A stretch of DNA of 32,063 nucleotides from Bacteroidaceae bacterium (GCA_017633615.1 JAGBPB010000096.1:1-32063); one strand, 5' to 3'; shown: positions 15,434-24,680, numbered from the stretch's first letter. Program-made: numbers and translations. The notes: a model not told the origin generated them from the sequence alone.

Positions 15434-17398
15434 TTACCAGATACGGACCCTGTCCTTTGGTGCTATGTACATTGCATCCTTCTCCGTTATTCCGAATGCC
15501 TCATACCACTCATCGATATGAGGCAGGGCTCCGTTTACGCGCAAACGTGAAAGGGAGTGTTCATCGCTCTTGGTCTGCTGCAGCACCATCTCATCACGGC
15601 AGTTCTCAGCCCAAGTGCAGGCGTATGCTATAAAGAAACGCTGCAAAGGCGTAAAGCCCAGTTTATTCTCTCCAGGATTCTCCTTGCATACCTCACGGAA
15701 TGCCTCAAGAGCCACGGTCAGACCACCGTGATCAGCAATATTCTCACCAAGTGTAAGCTTTCCGTTTGCCTTAATGCCCGGCAACACCTCAATACCGCTG
15801 AACCAGTCTGCCAGAACCTTGACGCGGCGGTTGAAACGACGTGTATCAGACGCGCTCCACCAGTTACGCATATTGCCCTCCTTATCAAACTGACGGCCCT
15901 CATCATCAAATCCGTGGGTCATCTCATGCCCCATGATGGTTCCAATGGCTCCATAGTTGAAAGCATCATCGGCATCCATACTGAAAAACGGATATTGCAG
16001 GATGCCCGCAGGGAAACATATCTCATTTATGGAGACATCATAATAGGCATTTATCTCCTGCGGATTCATATACCACTCAGTCTGGTCAACAGGTTTCTTG
16101 AACTTGCGTTCCACCATGTCATTCCAAAAGAAACGGCTTATGGAAGCACTGTTCTCAAACAGGGATTTACCAAAGTCTATCTCCATTTTGGAGTAGTCAC
16201 GCCACTTGTCAGGGTATCCTATCTTAAACTTGAAAGCCTCAAGTTTCTCTTGCGCCAGACGGCGGCTGTCACTGCTCATCCACTCCTGGGCCTCTATGCG
16301 GCGGGCGAGCGCACGCTTAAGATTGCAGAACATCTCTATCATGCGCTCCTTAGCGCCTGCAGGGAAATACTTCTCCACATACAGGCGTCCTATGGCATCA
16401 CCCAACGTTCCGTTTACTGCCGATGTAGCTCTCTTCCACATGGGCTTGGGCTCCTTCTGTCCGCTAAGCGTACGACCATAGAAATCAAAATCGGCATCAT
16501 CAAACGCCTTGCCTATCCTGGTTCCGTTAGAATCCAGCATCTGCCACTCCATCAGGATCTTCTGGTCTTCAAGAGACTCCTCATTAAGCACGCGGATAGC
16601 CTCAAGAATAGCCTCAGGTTGCCCTACGTCAACCCATTCAACCTCATTCAGCCTCAGTTTGCTGAAAAAACTATTCCAGTCCAGACCGGGCAGTTGCTCA
16701 TAAAGTTCTGAAACAGTCCATTTATGATAATTGGCGGCAGGATCACGCAGCTGGACATTGTTGCGCGATGCTCTGGCCAGACGTTTTTCAATACGCCATA
16801 TTATACGCATACGCTGGCGTGACTCCCGCCGGCCATAGCCCGCAAGCATAAGCATACGTATGATATGCTTCTTGAACGCCTTGCGTATGTTTACGGTCTG
16901 CAGGTCACGGTCAGTATAGTACTCCTTGTCACCAAGGGTAAGACCACCTTGGCTCAGACCCACAATATTGCTCTTACTATCCTTCAGATCAGGACCTATG
17001 CCCACATCAAAATAACCGGTAACACCATAGGCATCAAGTTCAACCATTACATTGAGAAGTTCCTCTCTGGAGCTGATAGCCTTGATACGTTCAATATATG
17101 GTTTGACCGGTTTCAACCCTTCCCTGTCACGGCGTTCAGTATCCATGACAAGATTGTAAAGGGCGGCTATACGGGCGGCATCACTTCCGGGAACATTATC
17201 CTGTGCCGTGATACCGTCAATAAGTTCCTTGAGCTGCTTACGGTTAAGTTCAGCCAGCTCATCATATGTGCCGTAGCTGGAGAAATCGTCAGGCAGAGGA
17301 TTGGCATCCAGCCACCCCCCGCAACTGAAACGATAAAAATCCTGACCGGGGCTTATACTCCGGTCAAGATTTTTCTCAACTATTCCGGCTGTTTTCAC
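15434..17398 (-). CDS. M13-family metallopeptidase without signal peptide (tandem paralog)
   Basis: A 654-residue zinc endopeptidase of the neprilysin/PepO family. The zinc site is HEMTH (His491, His495) with the third ligand Glu552 in GENIADHGG; NAYY and the terminal RVRIW are also conserved, so it should be active. Unlike its upstream neighbour it has no signal peptide or lipobox: translation starts at GTG (complement of 17396-17398) directly with KTAGIVEKNLDRSISPGQDF, only 3 nt after the neighbour's stop, leaving no room for a longer N-terminus. It should therefore stay in the cytoplasm. The two proteins align along their whole length, so this is a tandem duplication. The U32 gene follows after 3 nt. 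Confidence 0.92.
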   Translation of the reverse strand: MKTAGIVEKNLDRSISPGQDFYRFSCGGWLDANPLPDDFSSYGTYDELAELNRKQLKELIDGITAQDNVPGSDAARIAALYNLVMDTERRDREGLKPVKPYIERIKAISSREELLNVMVELDAYGVTGYFDVGIGPDLKDSKSNIVGLSQGGLTLGDKEYYTDRDLQTVNIRKAFKKHIIRMLMLAGYGRRESRQRMRIIWRIEKRLARASRNNVQLRDPAANYHKWTVSELYEQLPGLDWNSFFSKLRLNEVEWVDVGQPEAILEAIRVLNEESLEDQKILMEWQMLDSNGTRIGKAFDDADFDFYGRTLSGQKEPKPMWKRATSAVNGTLGDAIGRLYVEKYFPAGAKERMIEMFCNLKRALARRIEAQEWMSSDSRRLAQEKLEAFKFKIGYPDKWRDYSKMEIDFGKSLFENSASISRFFWNDMVERKFKKPVDQTEWYMNPQEINAYYDVSINEICFPAGILQYPFFSMDADDAFNYGAIGTIMGHEMTHGFDDEGRQFDKEGNMRNWWSASDTRRFNRRVKVLADWFSGIEVLPGIKANGKLTLGENIADHGGLTVALEAFREVCKENPGENKLGFTPLQRFFIAYACTWAENCRDEMVLQQTKSDEHSLSRLRVNGALPHIDEWYEAFGITEKDAMYIAPKDRVRIW

Positions 17399-17401
17399 AG
17401 A

Positions 17402-19435
17402 TTACCAGATACGTGCTCTCTTTTCAGGAGCAAGGTAAAGTGCATTGTCCGGAGTAATACCGAATGCATCATACCAGGCGTCAATGTGAGGCAGTGTGCC
17501 GTTTACACGCCAGCGGCCAAGTGAATGAGGATCGCTCTTGGTCTGGTTACGGATCTGCTCGTCACGGATGTTGCCGGCCCATACACCTGCGTAAGCCATG
17601 AAGAAACGCTGCTCAGGAGTATAACCGTCTACTGTCTCCAGTGGAGCATCCTTGGTGGCGTTCTTGAATGCCTGGTAAGCAACCATCAGACCTCCGTGGT
17701 CAGCAATATTCTCACCCAGTGTGAGTGAACCGTTTCCGTTCAGGTCAGGCAGGACCTTGATGTTGTCAAAGTGGTCAACAATAACCTGTACATGCTCCTT
17801 GAACTTTTCAGCATCACCCTCTGCCCACCAGTCAGCAAAGTTACCGTCCTTGTCAAACTGACGGCCCTGATCATCAAATCCGTGAGTCATCTCATGACCT
17901 ATAACAACACCTATGGCACCGTAGTTGAAGGCGTCATCGGCACTCATGTCAAAGAACGGATACTGAAGAATACCTGCGGGGAAGCAGATCTCATTGGTGG
18001 TAGGATTGTAGTAAGCGTTTACGGTCTGCGGAGTCATGAACCACTCGGTGTTGTCAACCGGCTTCTTGTACTTGCGGTCTATAGCATCCTGCCAGAAGAA
18101 TCGGCTTACTGCAATATTGTTCTCAAACAGACTCTTTTCAGGATCAATGGTAAGTTTGGAATAATCCTTCCACTTGTCCGGATAACCTATCTTCACATAG
18201 AAAGCATCCAGCTTCTCATGAGCGCGGGCCTTTGTGCTGTCGCTCATCCAATCCTGAGCGTCAATACGCTCACCCAGAGCAATCTGAAGATTCTTTACCA
18301 GAGTAACCATACGCTCTTTTGATGATGCCGGGAAATACTTCTCAACGTAGAGCTGACCTATAGCTTCACCCAGCACGCCGCTTACTGTTGATGTAGCACG
18401 CTTCCACCATGGCTGCTGTTCCTGACGTCCGCTCATGATCTTTCCGTAGAAATCAAAGTTGGCATCATCAAGCTCCTTTGTCAGTTTTGATGCGGCATTG
18501 TCAATGAGCTGCCACTCCATATATGACTTGTGAGCCTCAACAGGAACCTGAGCCAGAATAGCCTCAACCTCATGGATAGGCTCGGGCTGACCAACATCAA
18601 CAAAGTCGCAGTCTCCAATACCCAGCACATCAAAATATGCCTGCCAGTCAATACCCTTGAAATCCTTCTTGAGCTGCTCAAACGGCATCTTGTGATAGTT
18701 TGCCGCAGGATCACGCAACTGAACGTTATTGTATGACTTCTCAGCTATGCGGGTCTCAATAAGCATAACGTCCTCCATCTTCTTCTGAGCAACAGCCTCA
18801 TCAAATCCGCAGAGTGTAAACATACGTACAATATGCTTCTTGAAAGCCTCACGGATAGCGGTGGTAGCCTCATCTGTATCCAGATAATACTCTTTCTCAC
18901 CAAGTGACAGACCGCCTTGACCTACACTTACCAGGTTGGCCTTGCTGTCCATCATGTCAGCGCCGATACCAACACCGAAATAGTTTCCGACCAGACCGTT
19001 GACATCCATCTCAACCATAAGAGGGAATACCTCCTTGCGGTCCTTTACTGCCTCAATCCTGTCAAGCCAGGGTTTGAGGGGAGCAAGACCTTCCTGCTCA
19101 CGACGGGCGGTGTCAAGCACCAGTTTATAAAGGTCTGCTATCTTCTGAGCGTTTGTGCCAGGCTTATTGTCAGCAGCAACAATCTCGTCAATCAGACCCT
19201 TAAGCTGCTCGCGGTTATCCTCAGCCAGCTGATCAAAGCTGCCAAAACGTGCATACTCGTCAGTAAGCGGATGAGCGGCATTCCAACCACCGTCAGCAAA
19301 CTGGAAAAAATCATCACCGGGTACAGCACTGGTATCAAGATTCTCAAGTTTGATACCGATACCCTGCTTGGAATTGTTACAAGAAATCATAGCCATTCCT
19401 GCAAATGCAATTGTAATTAATGTAAGTTTTTTCAT
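17402..19435 (-). CDS. M13-family metallopeptidase lipoprotein
   Basis: A 677-residue exported zinc endopeptidase of the neprilysin/PepO family that cleaves short peptides. The N-terminus is a lipoprotein signal (MKKLTLITIAFAGMAMISC, Cys19), so the enzyme is anchored in the envelope. The zinc site is HEMTH (His514, His518) with Glu575 in GENIADHGG; NAYYNP (about 473-478) is the substrate-binding motif and the C-terminus is RARIW. Length is normal for the family. The gene follows the ABC-F gene by 21 nt and precedes its signal-less paralog by 3 nt in the same operon. Confidence 0.95.
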   Translation of the reverse strand: MKKLTLITIAFAGMAMISCNNSKQGIGIKLENLDTSAVPGDDFFQFADGGWNAAHPLTDEYARFGSFDQLAEDNREQLKGLIDEIVAADNKPGTNAQKIADLYKLVLDTARREQEGLAPLKPWLDRIEAVKDRKEVFPLMVEMDVNGLVGNYFGVGIGADMMDSKANLVSVGQGGLSLGEKEYYLDTDEATTAIREAFKKHIVRMFTLCGFDEAVAQKKMEDVMLIETRIAEKSYNNVQLRDPAANYHKMPFEQLKKDFKGIDWQAYFDVLGIGDCDFVDVGQPEPIHEVEAILAQVPVEAHKSYMEWQLIDNAASKLTKELDDANFDFYGKIMSGRQEQQPWWKRATSTVSGVLGEAIGQLYVEKYFPASSKERMVTLVKNLQIALGERIDAQDWMSDSTKARAHEKLDAFYVKIGYPDKWKDYSKLTIDPEKSLFENNIAVSRFFWQDAIDRKYKKPVDNTEWFMTPQTVNAYYNPTTNEICFPAGILQYPFFDMSADDAFNYGAIGVVIGHEMTHGFDDQGRQFDKDGNFADWWAEGDAEKFKEHVQVIVDHFDNIKVLPDLNGNGSLTLGENIADHGGLMVAYQAFKNATKDAPLETVDGYTPEQRFFMAYAGVWAGNIRDEQIRNQTKSDPHSLGRWRVNGTLPHIDAWYDAFGITPDNALYLAPEKRARIW

Positions 19436-19456
19436 AACTCATTTTTTATGTTGTCC

Positions 19457-21379
19457 TTAAATACCTTCTCCTTCCAACATGGCCTCCTCCCAACGGCTTT
19501 CAGCTGCGGCAAGCTCATCCTTAAGCTTACCGTAAGCTTCAAACATAGCGGTATTCTGCGCTCCGCCCGGAGTAGCCAGCCACTCTTCAATATCCTTTAT
19601 CTCTTTCGATATACGTTCAACCTCCTTCTCGCAATCATCAATCTTTTTCTGAGCCTTGCGCTTGCGACGCTCCTGCTCCTTCTTGGCCTCATAATCCTCC
19701 TTACCGGCCGATGCCTTTTCCTGCTGTGGCTGCGCCGGAGCACCTTTCATTCTGCCTATATCAGCCAGATTGTCCAGATTCTTTTTCTGCAGGAAATCAT
19801 AAATTCCGCCCAGATGCTCGCGAACATGGCCGTCGGCAAACTCGTAGACCTTGCTAACCAGTCCGTCCAGGAACTCGCGGTCGTGGCTGACCACTATCAC
19901 AGTTCCGTCAAAGGCCTGAATTGCCTCCTTGAGCACCTCCTTTGATGCCATATCCAGATGGTTGGTAGGCTCATCCAGAATAAGCAGGTTGTTGGGCGTA
20001 AGCAGCAGGCGTATCATAGCCAAACGGCTGCGTTCGCCACCTGAAAGTACCTTAACTTTCTTCTGTCCGGCCTCACCACCAAACATGAACGCACCCAGAA
20101 TGTCATTGATACGGGTACGGATAGGTCCGGTTGCCACGTTGTCTATGGTATCATGTACCGTAATCTCATCATCCAGCAACTGCGCCTGATTCTGTGCATA
20201 GTAGCCTATCTGGATGTTGTGCCCTATGGTAAGAGTACCGTCAAAAGGAATCTCTCCCATGATACACTTGACCAATGTGGTCTTGCCCTCACCGTTTCGG
20301 CCTACAAAAGCAACCTTCTCACCGCGTTTTATTGTCAGGTCAACCCCGCTGAAAACCGTGTGGTCACCGTAACTTTTTGCCACGCCCTCACATATCACGG
20401 GATAGTTGCCGCTGCGGATTGCGGGGGGAAACTTTAGGCGCATGGTCTTGTTGTCAACCTCATCAATCTCAATGGGCACTATCTTCTCCAGCATCTTGAT
20501 GCGACTCTGCACCTGTACCGCCTTGGTGGGTTTGTAGCGGAAACGTTCTATGAATTCCTTGGCATCGGCTATTTCCTTCTGCTGGTTCTCATAGGCACGC
20601 ATCTGCTGCTCACGGCGTTCCTTACGCAGCTCTACAAACTCATTGTACTTGACCCTGTAGTCATATATCACACCGCATGATATCTCAATGGTGCGTGTGG
20701 TCACATTGTTTATGAATGCACGGTCATGGCTGACCAGAATCACAGCATTGCAACGCTTGGCCAGGAACTCCTCAAGCCACTGTATGCTCTCAATGTCAAG
20801 ATGGTTGGTAGGCTCGTCAAGCAAAAGCACATCAGGATGACGCAGCAACAGTTTGGCCAACTCAATACGCATACGCCAGCCACCGCTGAACTCACTGGTA
20901 GGCCTGTCAAAATCATCCCTGCGGAATCCCAGACCCAGCAGAGCCTGCTCCAGTTCCGCCTGATAATTCCCGCCTCCCATCATCTGATAGCGTTCACTCT
21001 CACGCGTAAAACGGTCTATGAGAGCGTGATACTCATCGCTCTCATAATCAGAACGCTCCACCAACTGGTTGTTCAGTCTCTCAACCTCAGCCTGCAGGTT
21101 ATGCAGATCCTCAAACGCAGTCTCGGTCTCCTGCCTTACGGTTCTGGTATCAGCCAATTTCATTACCTGAGGCAGATAACCTATGGTCATCTCCTTGGGT
21201 ATAGAAACGGTGCCCGATGTAGGCTGTTGCAATCCGGCAATAATCTTAAGCATGGTTGATTTGCCGGCACCGTTCTTGCCTACCAGGGCAATACGATCCT
21301 TGTCACCCACCACATAACTGACATCATGAAACAGCGGGCGGGCGCCAAACTCAACCTTAAGATTCTCTACCGAAAACAC
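19457..21379 (-). CDS. ABC-F family ATPase (translation factor type)
   Basis: A 640-residue soluble ABC-F protein with two ATPase domains and no membrane part. ABC-F proteins act on the ribosome (E. coli EttA, Uup, YheS). Domain 1: Walker A GKNGAGKST (34-42), signature SGGWRMR (165-171), DEPTNHLD (188-195). The linker that reaches into the ribosomal E/P site is residues about 240-300, highly charged. Domain 2: Walker A GRNGEGKTT (360-368), signature LSGGERSR, DEPTNHLD (469-476). The tail (about 560-637) is a charged coiled coil as in Uup/YheS-like members. It starts at GTG (complement of 21377-21379). The gap to the upstream nucleotidyltransferase gene is 6 nt. A housekeeping role is more likely than antibiotic resistance. 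Confidence 0.93.
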   Translation of the reverse strand: MFSVENLKVEFGARPLFHDVSYVVGDKDRIALVGKNGAGKSTMLKIIAGLQQPTSGTVSIPKEMTIGYLPQVMKLADTRTVRQETETAFEDLHNLQAEVERLNNQLVERSDYESDEYHALIDRFTRESERYQMMGGGNYQAELEQALLGLGFRRDDFDRPTSEFSGGWRMRIELAKLLLRHPDVLLLDEPTNHLDIESIQWLEEFLAKRCNAVILVSHDRAFINNVTTRTIEISCGVIYDYRVKYNEFVELRKERREQQMRAYENQQKEIADAKEFIERFRYKPTKAVQVQSRIKMLEKIVPIEIDEVDNKTMRLKFPPAIRSGNYPVICEGVAKSYGDHTVFSGVDLTIKRGEKVAFVGRNGEGKTTLVKCIMGEIPFDGTLTIGHNIQIGYYAQNQAQLLDDEITVHDTIDNVATGPIRTRINDILGAFMFGGEAGQKKVKVLSGGERSRLAMIRLLLTPNNLLILDEPTNHLDMASKEVLKEAIQAFDGTVIVVSHDREFLDGLVSKVYEFADGHVREHLGGIYDFLQKKNLDNLADIGRMKGAPAQPQQEKASAGKEDYEAKKEQERRKRKAQKKIDDCEKEVERISKEIKDIEEWLATPGGAQNTAMFEAYGKLKDELAAAESRWEEAMLEGEGI

Positions 21380-21385
21380 TTTCTC

Positions 21386-22291
21386 TTATGCAAACAGCTT
21401 GGCGGGATAAACACCCTCCTTTACAAGTTCTGCAATCTTATCCACTACGCCCTGGCGGTCCTCAGCATATGTTACCCCAAACCACTTGGCGGTTGTGTCA
21501 AGGACCTCAACGGTAGCAGTGCCATTATTGATCAGCTCATTGACCATGAGCGGGATGAAGTACTCTGACTTGGGCACATTGATATTGGCCTTGAGCCAGC
21601 CCTTAAAGAAGTCCTCAGAGTACTTCATATAGTCAGGGGTAAATCCCCATACGTTCATTGAAACAGGGGTGTTATCGTCAATGCGTACCCAATCCTCACC
21701 ATCCTTGTAGCAAACACCATTCTCGCGGCGCAGTATCTCCGTGCGCTCCACAACGGTTGTAAGATGACGCTTGGCGTTAACCTCACATACGCCGCGTGAT
21801 ACCTTACCGTTCTCGCTCAGGGTGTTGGCTACTCGGAAACCTACCATCGAATAGACGTTCTTGGAACCTTCTGGCAGTGAGCTCAGGAACTTGCCCATCA
21901 CGGCAAAACAGTCACGGCCGTAAAAGTCATCGGCGTTGATTACGCAGAAAGGCTCATTGATAACATCTTTTGCCATCAACACTGCATGGTTTGTACCCCA
22001 TGGTTTGGTTCTGTCCTCCGGGCATTTGAAACCTTCCGGAAGGTCATTTATACTCTGGAATACCACCTCGGTCTTGACATGTCCTTCATACTTCTTAAGT
22101 ACAAGACGACGGAAATCATCCTCAAAATCCTTGCGGATAATGAAAACCACCTTGCCGAATCCGGCGCGGATTGCATCAAACACGGAGTAATCCATTATAG
22201 TTTCACCACTGGGGCCCAGCGCATCAAGCTGCTTGAGTCCACCGTAACGGCTACCCATACCGGCAGCCAAAACAACGAGTGCAGGTTTCAT
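21386..22291 (-). CDS. Sugar-phosphate nucleotidyltransferase
   Basis: A 301-residue cytoplasmic NTP-transferase. I start it at the ATG complementary to 22289-22291 (MKPALVVLAAGMGSRYGGLK), because this is the normal N-terminus of the fold; a longer reading from 22342 adds an atypical leader that overlaps the promoter. The nucleotide-binding loop LAAGMGSRYGGLKQ (8-21) and the metal-binding Asp pair in INADDFYG are clear. Such enzymes form NDP-sugars from sugar 1-phosphates; the sugar cannot be read from sequence alone. It is the first gene of the operon that continues with the ABC-F, two M13 peptidases and the U32 protein. Confidence 0.85.
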   Translation of the reverse strand: MKPALVVLAAGMGSRYGGLKQLDALGPSGETIMDYSVFDAIRAGFGKVVFIIRKDFEDDFRRLVLKKYEGHVKTEVVFQSINDLPEGFKCPEDRTKPWGTNHAVLMAKDVINEPFCVINADDFYGRDCFAVMGKFLSSLPEGSKNVYSMVGFRVANTLSENGKVSRGVCEVNAKRHLTTVVERTEILRRENGVCYKDGEDWVRIDDNTPVSMNVWGFTPDYMKYSEDFFKGWLKANINVPKSEYFIPLMVNELINNGTATVEVLDTTAKWFGVTYAEDRQGVVDKIAELVKEGVYPAKLFA

Positions 22292-22328
22292 AATTATACT
22301 ATTTTGATAAATAATACGTTTTAATTTG

Positions 22329-22336
22329 CAAAGGTA
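22329..22336 (-). promoter_or_regulatory. Candidate -7 box for the five-gene operon
   Basis: The minus strand reads TACCTTTG, matching TAnnTTTG, 37 nt upstream of the nucleotidyltransferase start. No clear -33 box is seen. No other good TAnnTTTG box was noted in the short gaps of the operon (21, 6, 3 and 3 nt). Confidence 0.55.
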
Positions 22337-22404
22337 ACACATTTCCAGCTATTATTTAGCTATATTCGCACTCAAGAAAAACAATAAGAATAACAAACAG
22401 TATT

Positions 22405-23265
22405 ATGAAAAGATATCTCACGCTGGTTCCCTTTGTGATGGCTTTGCTTTTTACCACAAACTGTAGCAACAACGGCGGCAAAGCGCCCGCTCAGGTAGTT
22501 GATGCCGATACCATTATACTGGACGCAGACCAGTATGTACGCTTTGAGACCACACAAGGCAACTTTACTATAAAACTCTACCGTGAAACCCCACTGCACC
22601 GCCATAACATGGTGCGTCAGGCACGCAAAGGGTTTTATGATGACCAACTGTTCTTTGGCATTCAGAAAGGTTATAAGGTTCAGTGCGGTGATGTACACTC
22701 CAAGAACGCAAAACCCGGACAGGAGATCGGAATAGATGAGGAAGTTGATACTATAGCATCTGAGATAGATCCCTGGAAATTCTACCACAAACGTGGAGCT
22801 GTGGGCCAGGCCAGCACCGTGCAGTTCAGATTCTCTACAAGCCAACAGTTCTATATCGTAACAGGAAAAAAGTCCAACGCCTCAACGCTGACTACCCAGG
22901 AAAAGACCATAAACAAACGTTACCGTCAAGCCGTCAAGGATTCTCTTACCCAGCCTCATGCCCAGGATATACGTACATGGCAGAAATACAAAGAGACCAA
23001 GAAGATAAGCAAGTTAAACAGCCAGCTTAACGATGAGGCCGATGCCATCATGGCCAAACGCAAGTCATTTACATACTCTCAGGAGCAGATAAACGATTAC
23101 ACCACCACCGGCGGCTCACCTACTCTTGACGGACTCTATACTGTTTTCGGTGAGATTACTGAGGGAATGGATGTGATAGAGAAGATATCTTCACTGCCTA
23201 CCGGAAAGAACGGCCGTCCCAATCCCGATGTAAAGATAATCAAGGCATACGTTCTTGAAGATTGA
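22405..23265 (+). CDS. Cyclophilin-type peptidyl-prolyl isomerase-like lipoprotein
   Basis: A 286-residue exported protein with a probable lipoprotein signal (MKRYLTLVPFVMALLFTTNC, Cys20). The cyclophilin fold is recognised by FETTQGNFTIKLYRETPLH (about 47-65), STSQQFYIVTG (144-154) and LDGLYTVFGEITEGMDVIEK (241-260). It is divergent: the catalytic segment FHRVIxGFMIQGGD of active cyclophilins appears as FFGIQKGYKVQCGD (83-96), so the key Arg is replaced by Gly. An insertion of about 75 charged residues (158-232) splits the domain. Isomerase activity is therefore doubtful, and a chaperone or binding role in the periplasm is possible. It overlaps the convergent pseudouridine synthase gene by 26 nt. 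Confidence 0.85.
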   Translation: MKRYLTLVPFVMALLFTTNCSNNGGKAPAQVVDADTIILDADQYVRFETTQGNFTIKLYRETPLHRHNMVRQARKGFYDDQLFFGIQKGYKVQCGDVHSKNAKPGQEIGIDEEVDTIASEIDPWKFYHKRGAVGQASTVQFRFSTSQQFYIVTGKKSNASTLTTQEKTINKRYRQAVKDSLTQPHAQDIRTWQKYKETKKISKLNSQLNDEADAIMAKRKSFTYSQEQINDYTTTGGSPTLDGLYTVFGEITEGMDVIEKISSLPTGKNGRPNPDVKIIKAYVLED

Positions 23266-23923
23266 AACTCTGCCACAGCGTATCATCGGGCAGAGGAGCT
23301 TTCACGTCAATCATTTCATGTGATACGGGATGCTCAAAAGTCACGTGGTAAGCGTGAAGTGATATGCTGCCATCCGGATTGGAGCGTTCTGCCCCGTACT
23401 TGAGATCGCCTTTGATAGGACATCCCATCTTGGCCAGCTGGCATCGTATCTGATGATGACGTCCTGTAAGCAGCTCCACCTCAAGCAGATGATAGTTTAC
23501 GGAACTTGCCACAAGTCTGTAATTCAAAATGGCATGCTTGCTGCCGGGAACCTCATGGCCATATGCGTATGAACGGTTCTGTTTCTCATTACGTACCAGC
23601 CAGTTCTCCAGTCTGCCCTCCGACTCCTTAGGCTTGTTCTTGACAATGGCAAGATAGCGTTTATCGACACTACCCACACGGAACATCTCATTGAGACGGG
23701 CCAGCGCCTTGCTTGTCTTGGCCAGCACCACCACCCCGCTTACAGGGCGGTCCAGACGGTGCGGCACACCCACAAACACATTGCCGGGCTTGGAATATTT
23801 CTCCTTAAGATATGCAGCCACAATATCCGACAACGGGACATCGCCGGTCTTGTCACCCTGCACTATCTCACCAGCCCGCTTGGAGACAATGATAATATGA
23901 TTATCCTCGTAAAGAACCTGCAT
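23240..23923 (-). CDS. RluA-family pseudouridine synthase
   Basis: A 227-residue cytoplasmic enzyme that isomerises uridine to pseudouridine in rRNA or tRNA. The catalytic motif HRLDRPVSG (55-63, Asp58) is intact, as are the family motifs KRYLAIV and LLTGRHHQIRCQLAKMGCPI. There is no S4 RNA-binding domain, so it is the short form. The start ATG overlaps the fabG stop by one base (TAATG), which indicates translational coupling in the TetR-fabG operon. The target nucleotide cannot be assigned. Confidence 0.92.
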   Translation of the reverse strand: MQVLYEDNHIIIVSKRAGEIVQGDKTGDVPLSDIVAAYLKEKYSKPGNVFVGVPHRLDRPVSGVVVLAKTSKALARLNEMFRVGSVDKRYLAIVKNKPKESEGRLENWLVRNEKQNRSYAYGHEVPGSKHAILNYRLVASSVNYHLLEVELLTGRHHQIRCQLAKMGCPIKGDLKYGAERSNPDGSISLHAYHVTFEHPVSHEMIDVKAPLPDDTLWQSFNLQERMP

Positions 23924-24672
23924 TACATGCTCATTCCGCCATCCACCTGCAGAACCTGACCGGTTACATATGAACTGTCATCCGATACCAGGAACAAAGC
24001 CGCATTGGCAATCTCTTCGACCTGAGCGCCACGCTGCAAAGGAATTGACTTGCACCATTCTGCCAGTTTATCTTCAGGAATCTTGCCCGTGGTCATCTCT
24101 GTAAGTACAAAGCCCGGAGCTATCACATTGGCGCGGATACCACGTGATGCCATCTCCTTGGCAACAGACTTGGTAAGACCTATAAGTCCTGCCTTGGATG
24201 CCGAGTAGTTGGTCTGACCGGCATTACCATGCAGACCTACCACTGATGAAACACATAGGATATTACCGCTGCGCTGACGCATCATCTGCGGAGTGCAAGC
24301 CTTGATAAAGTTGAAGGCAGACTTAAGGTTGGTGTCAATCACCTCATCCCACTGCTGCTCATTCATGCGCATCATCAGACCGTCACGTGTAATACCTGCA
24401 TTGTTTACCAATATATCTATACGGCCAAACTCCTTGACCACCTCTTCTACCATCTGAGCGGCGCCCTCATAGCTTGCCACATCCACGCGGTAACCCTTAG
24501 CCTTTACACCATTGGCACTCAACTCATTCTCCAGGGCCTGAGCCTTCTCCACACTGTTAATATACACGAATGCCAGGTCTGCGCCCTCAGCTGCAAACTT
24601 TTGAGCCATAGCCAAACCGATACCACGGGTTGCTCCTGTAATGAGCACCGTCTTTCCTGAAAGTTTTCCCAT
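23923..24672 (-). CDS. fabG: 3-oxoacyl-[acyl-carrier-protein] reductase
   Basis: A 249-residue short-chain dehydrogenase that reduces 3-oxoacyl-ACP with NADPH in fatty acid elongation. The NADP-binding motif GATRGIG (13-19), NNAG (90-93) and the catalytic residues Ser143 (VSSVVG), Tyr156 and Lys160 (YSASK) are all present with the Ser-Tyr spacing of FabG. The sequence is close to canonical FabG over its whole length, including the ending SSYVTGQVLQVDGGMSM. It follows the TetR gene by 8 nt and precedes the pseudouridine synthase gene with a 1-nt overlap. Confidence 0.93.
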   Translation of the reverse strand: MGKLSGKTVLITGATRGIGLAMAQKFAAEGADLAFVYINSVEKAQALENELSANGVKAKGYRVDVASYEGAAQMVEEVVKEFGRIDILVNNAGITRDGLMMRMNEQQWDEVIDTNLKSAFNFIKACTPQMMRQRSGNILCVSSVVGLHGNAGQTNYSASKAGLIGLTKSVAKEMASRGIRANVIAPGFVLTEMTTGKIPEDKLAEWCKSIPLQRGAQVEEIANAALFLVSDDSSYVTGQVLQVDGGMSM

Positions 24673-24680
24673 TATGATAA

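Noticed and set aside
15557..16711. Plus-strand open frame of 384 codons
   Set aside because: It is antisense to the M13 peptidase with an intact zinc site; this is a codon-bias shadow.
19457..21379. ABC-F gene as an antibiotic-resistance factor
   Set aside because: Position in a housekeeping operon and the long Uup/YheS-like C-terminal coiled coil argue for a general translation factor; nothing specific to resistance proteins is visible.
22372..22845. Minus-strand open frame of 157 codons
   Set aside because: It is antisense to the cyclophilin-like gene and overlaps the promoter region of the nucleotidyltransferase operon.
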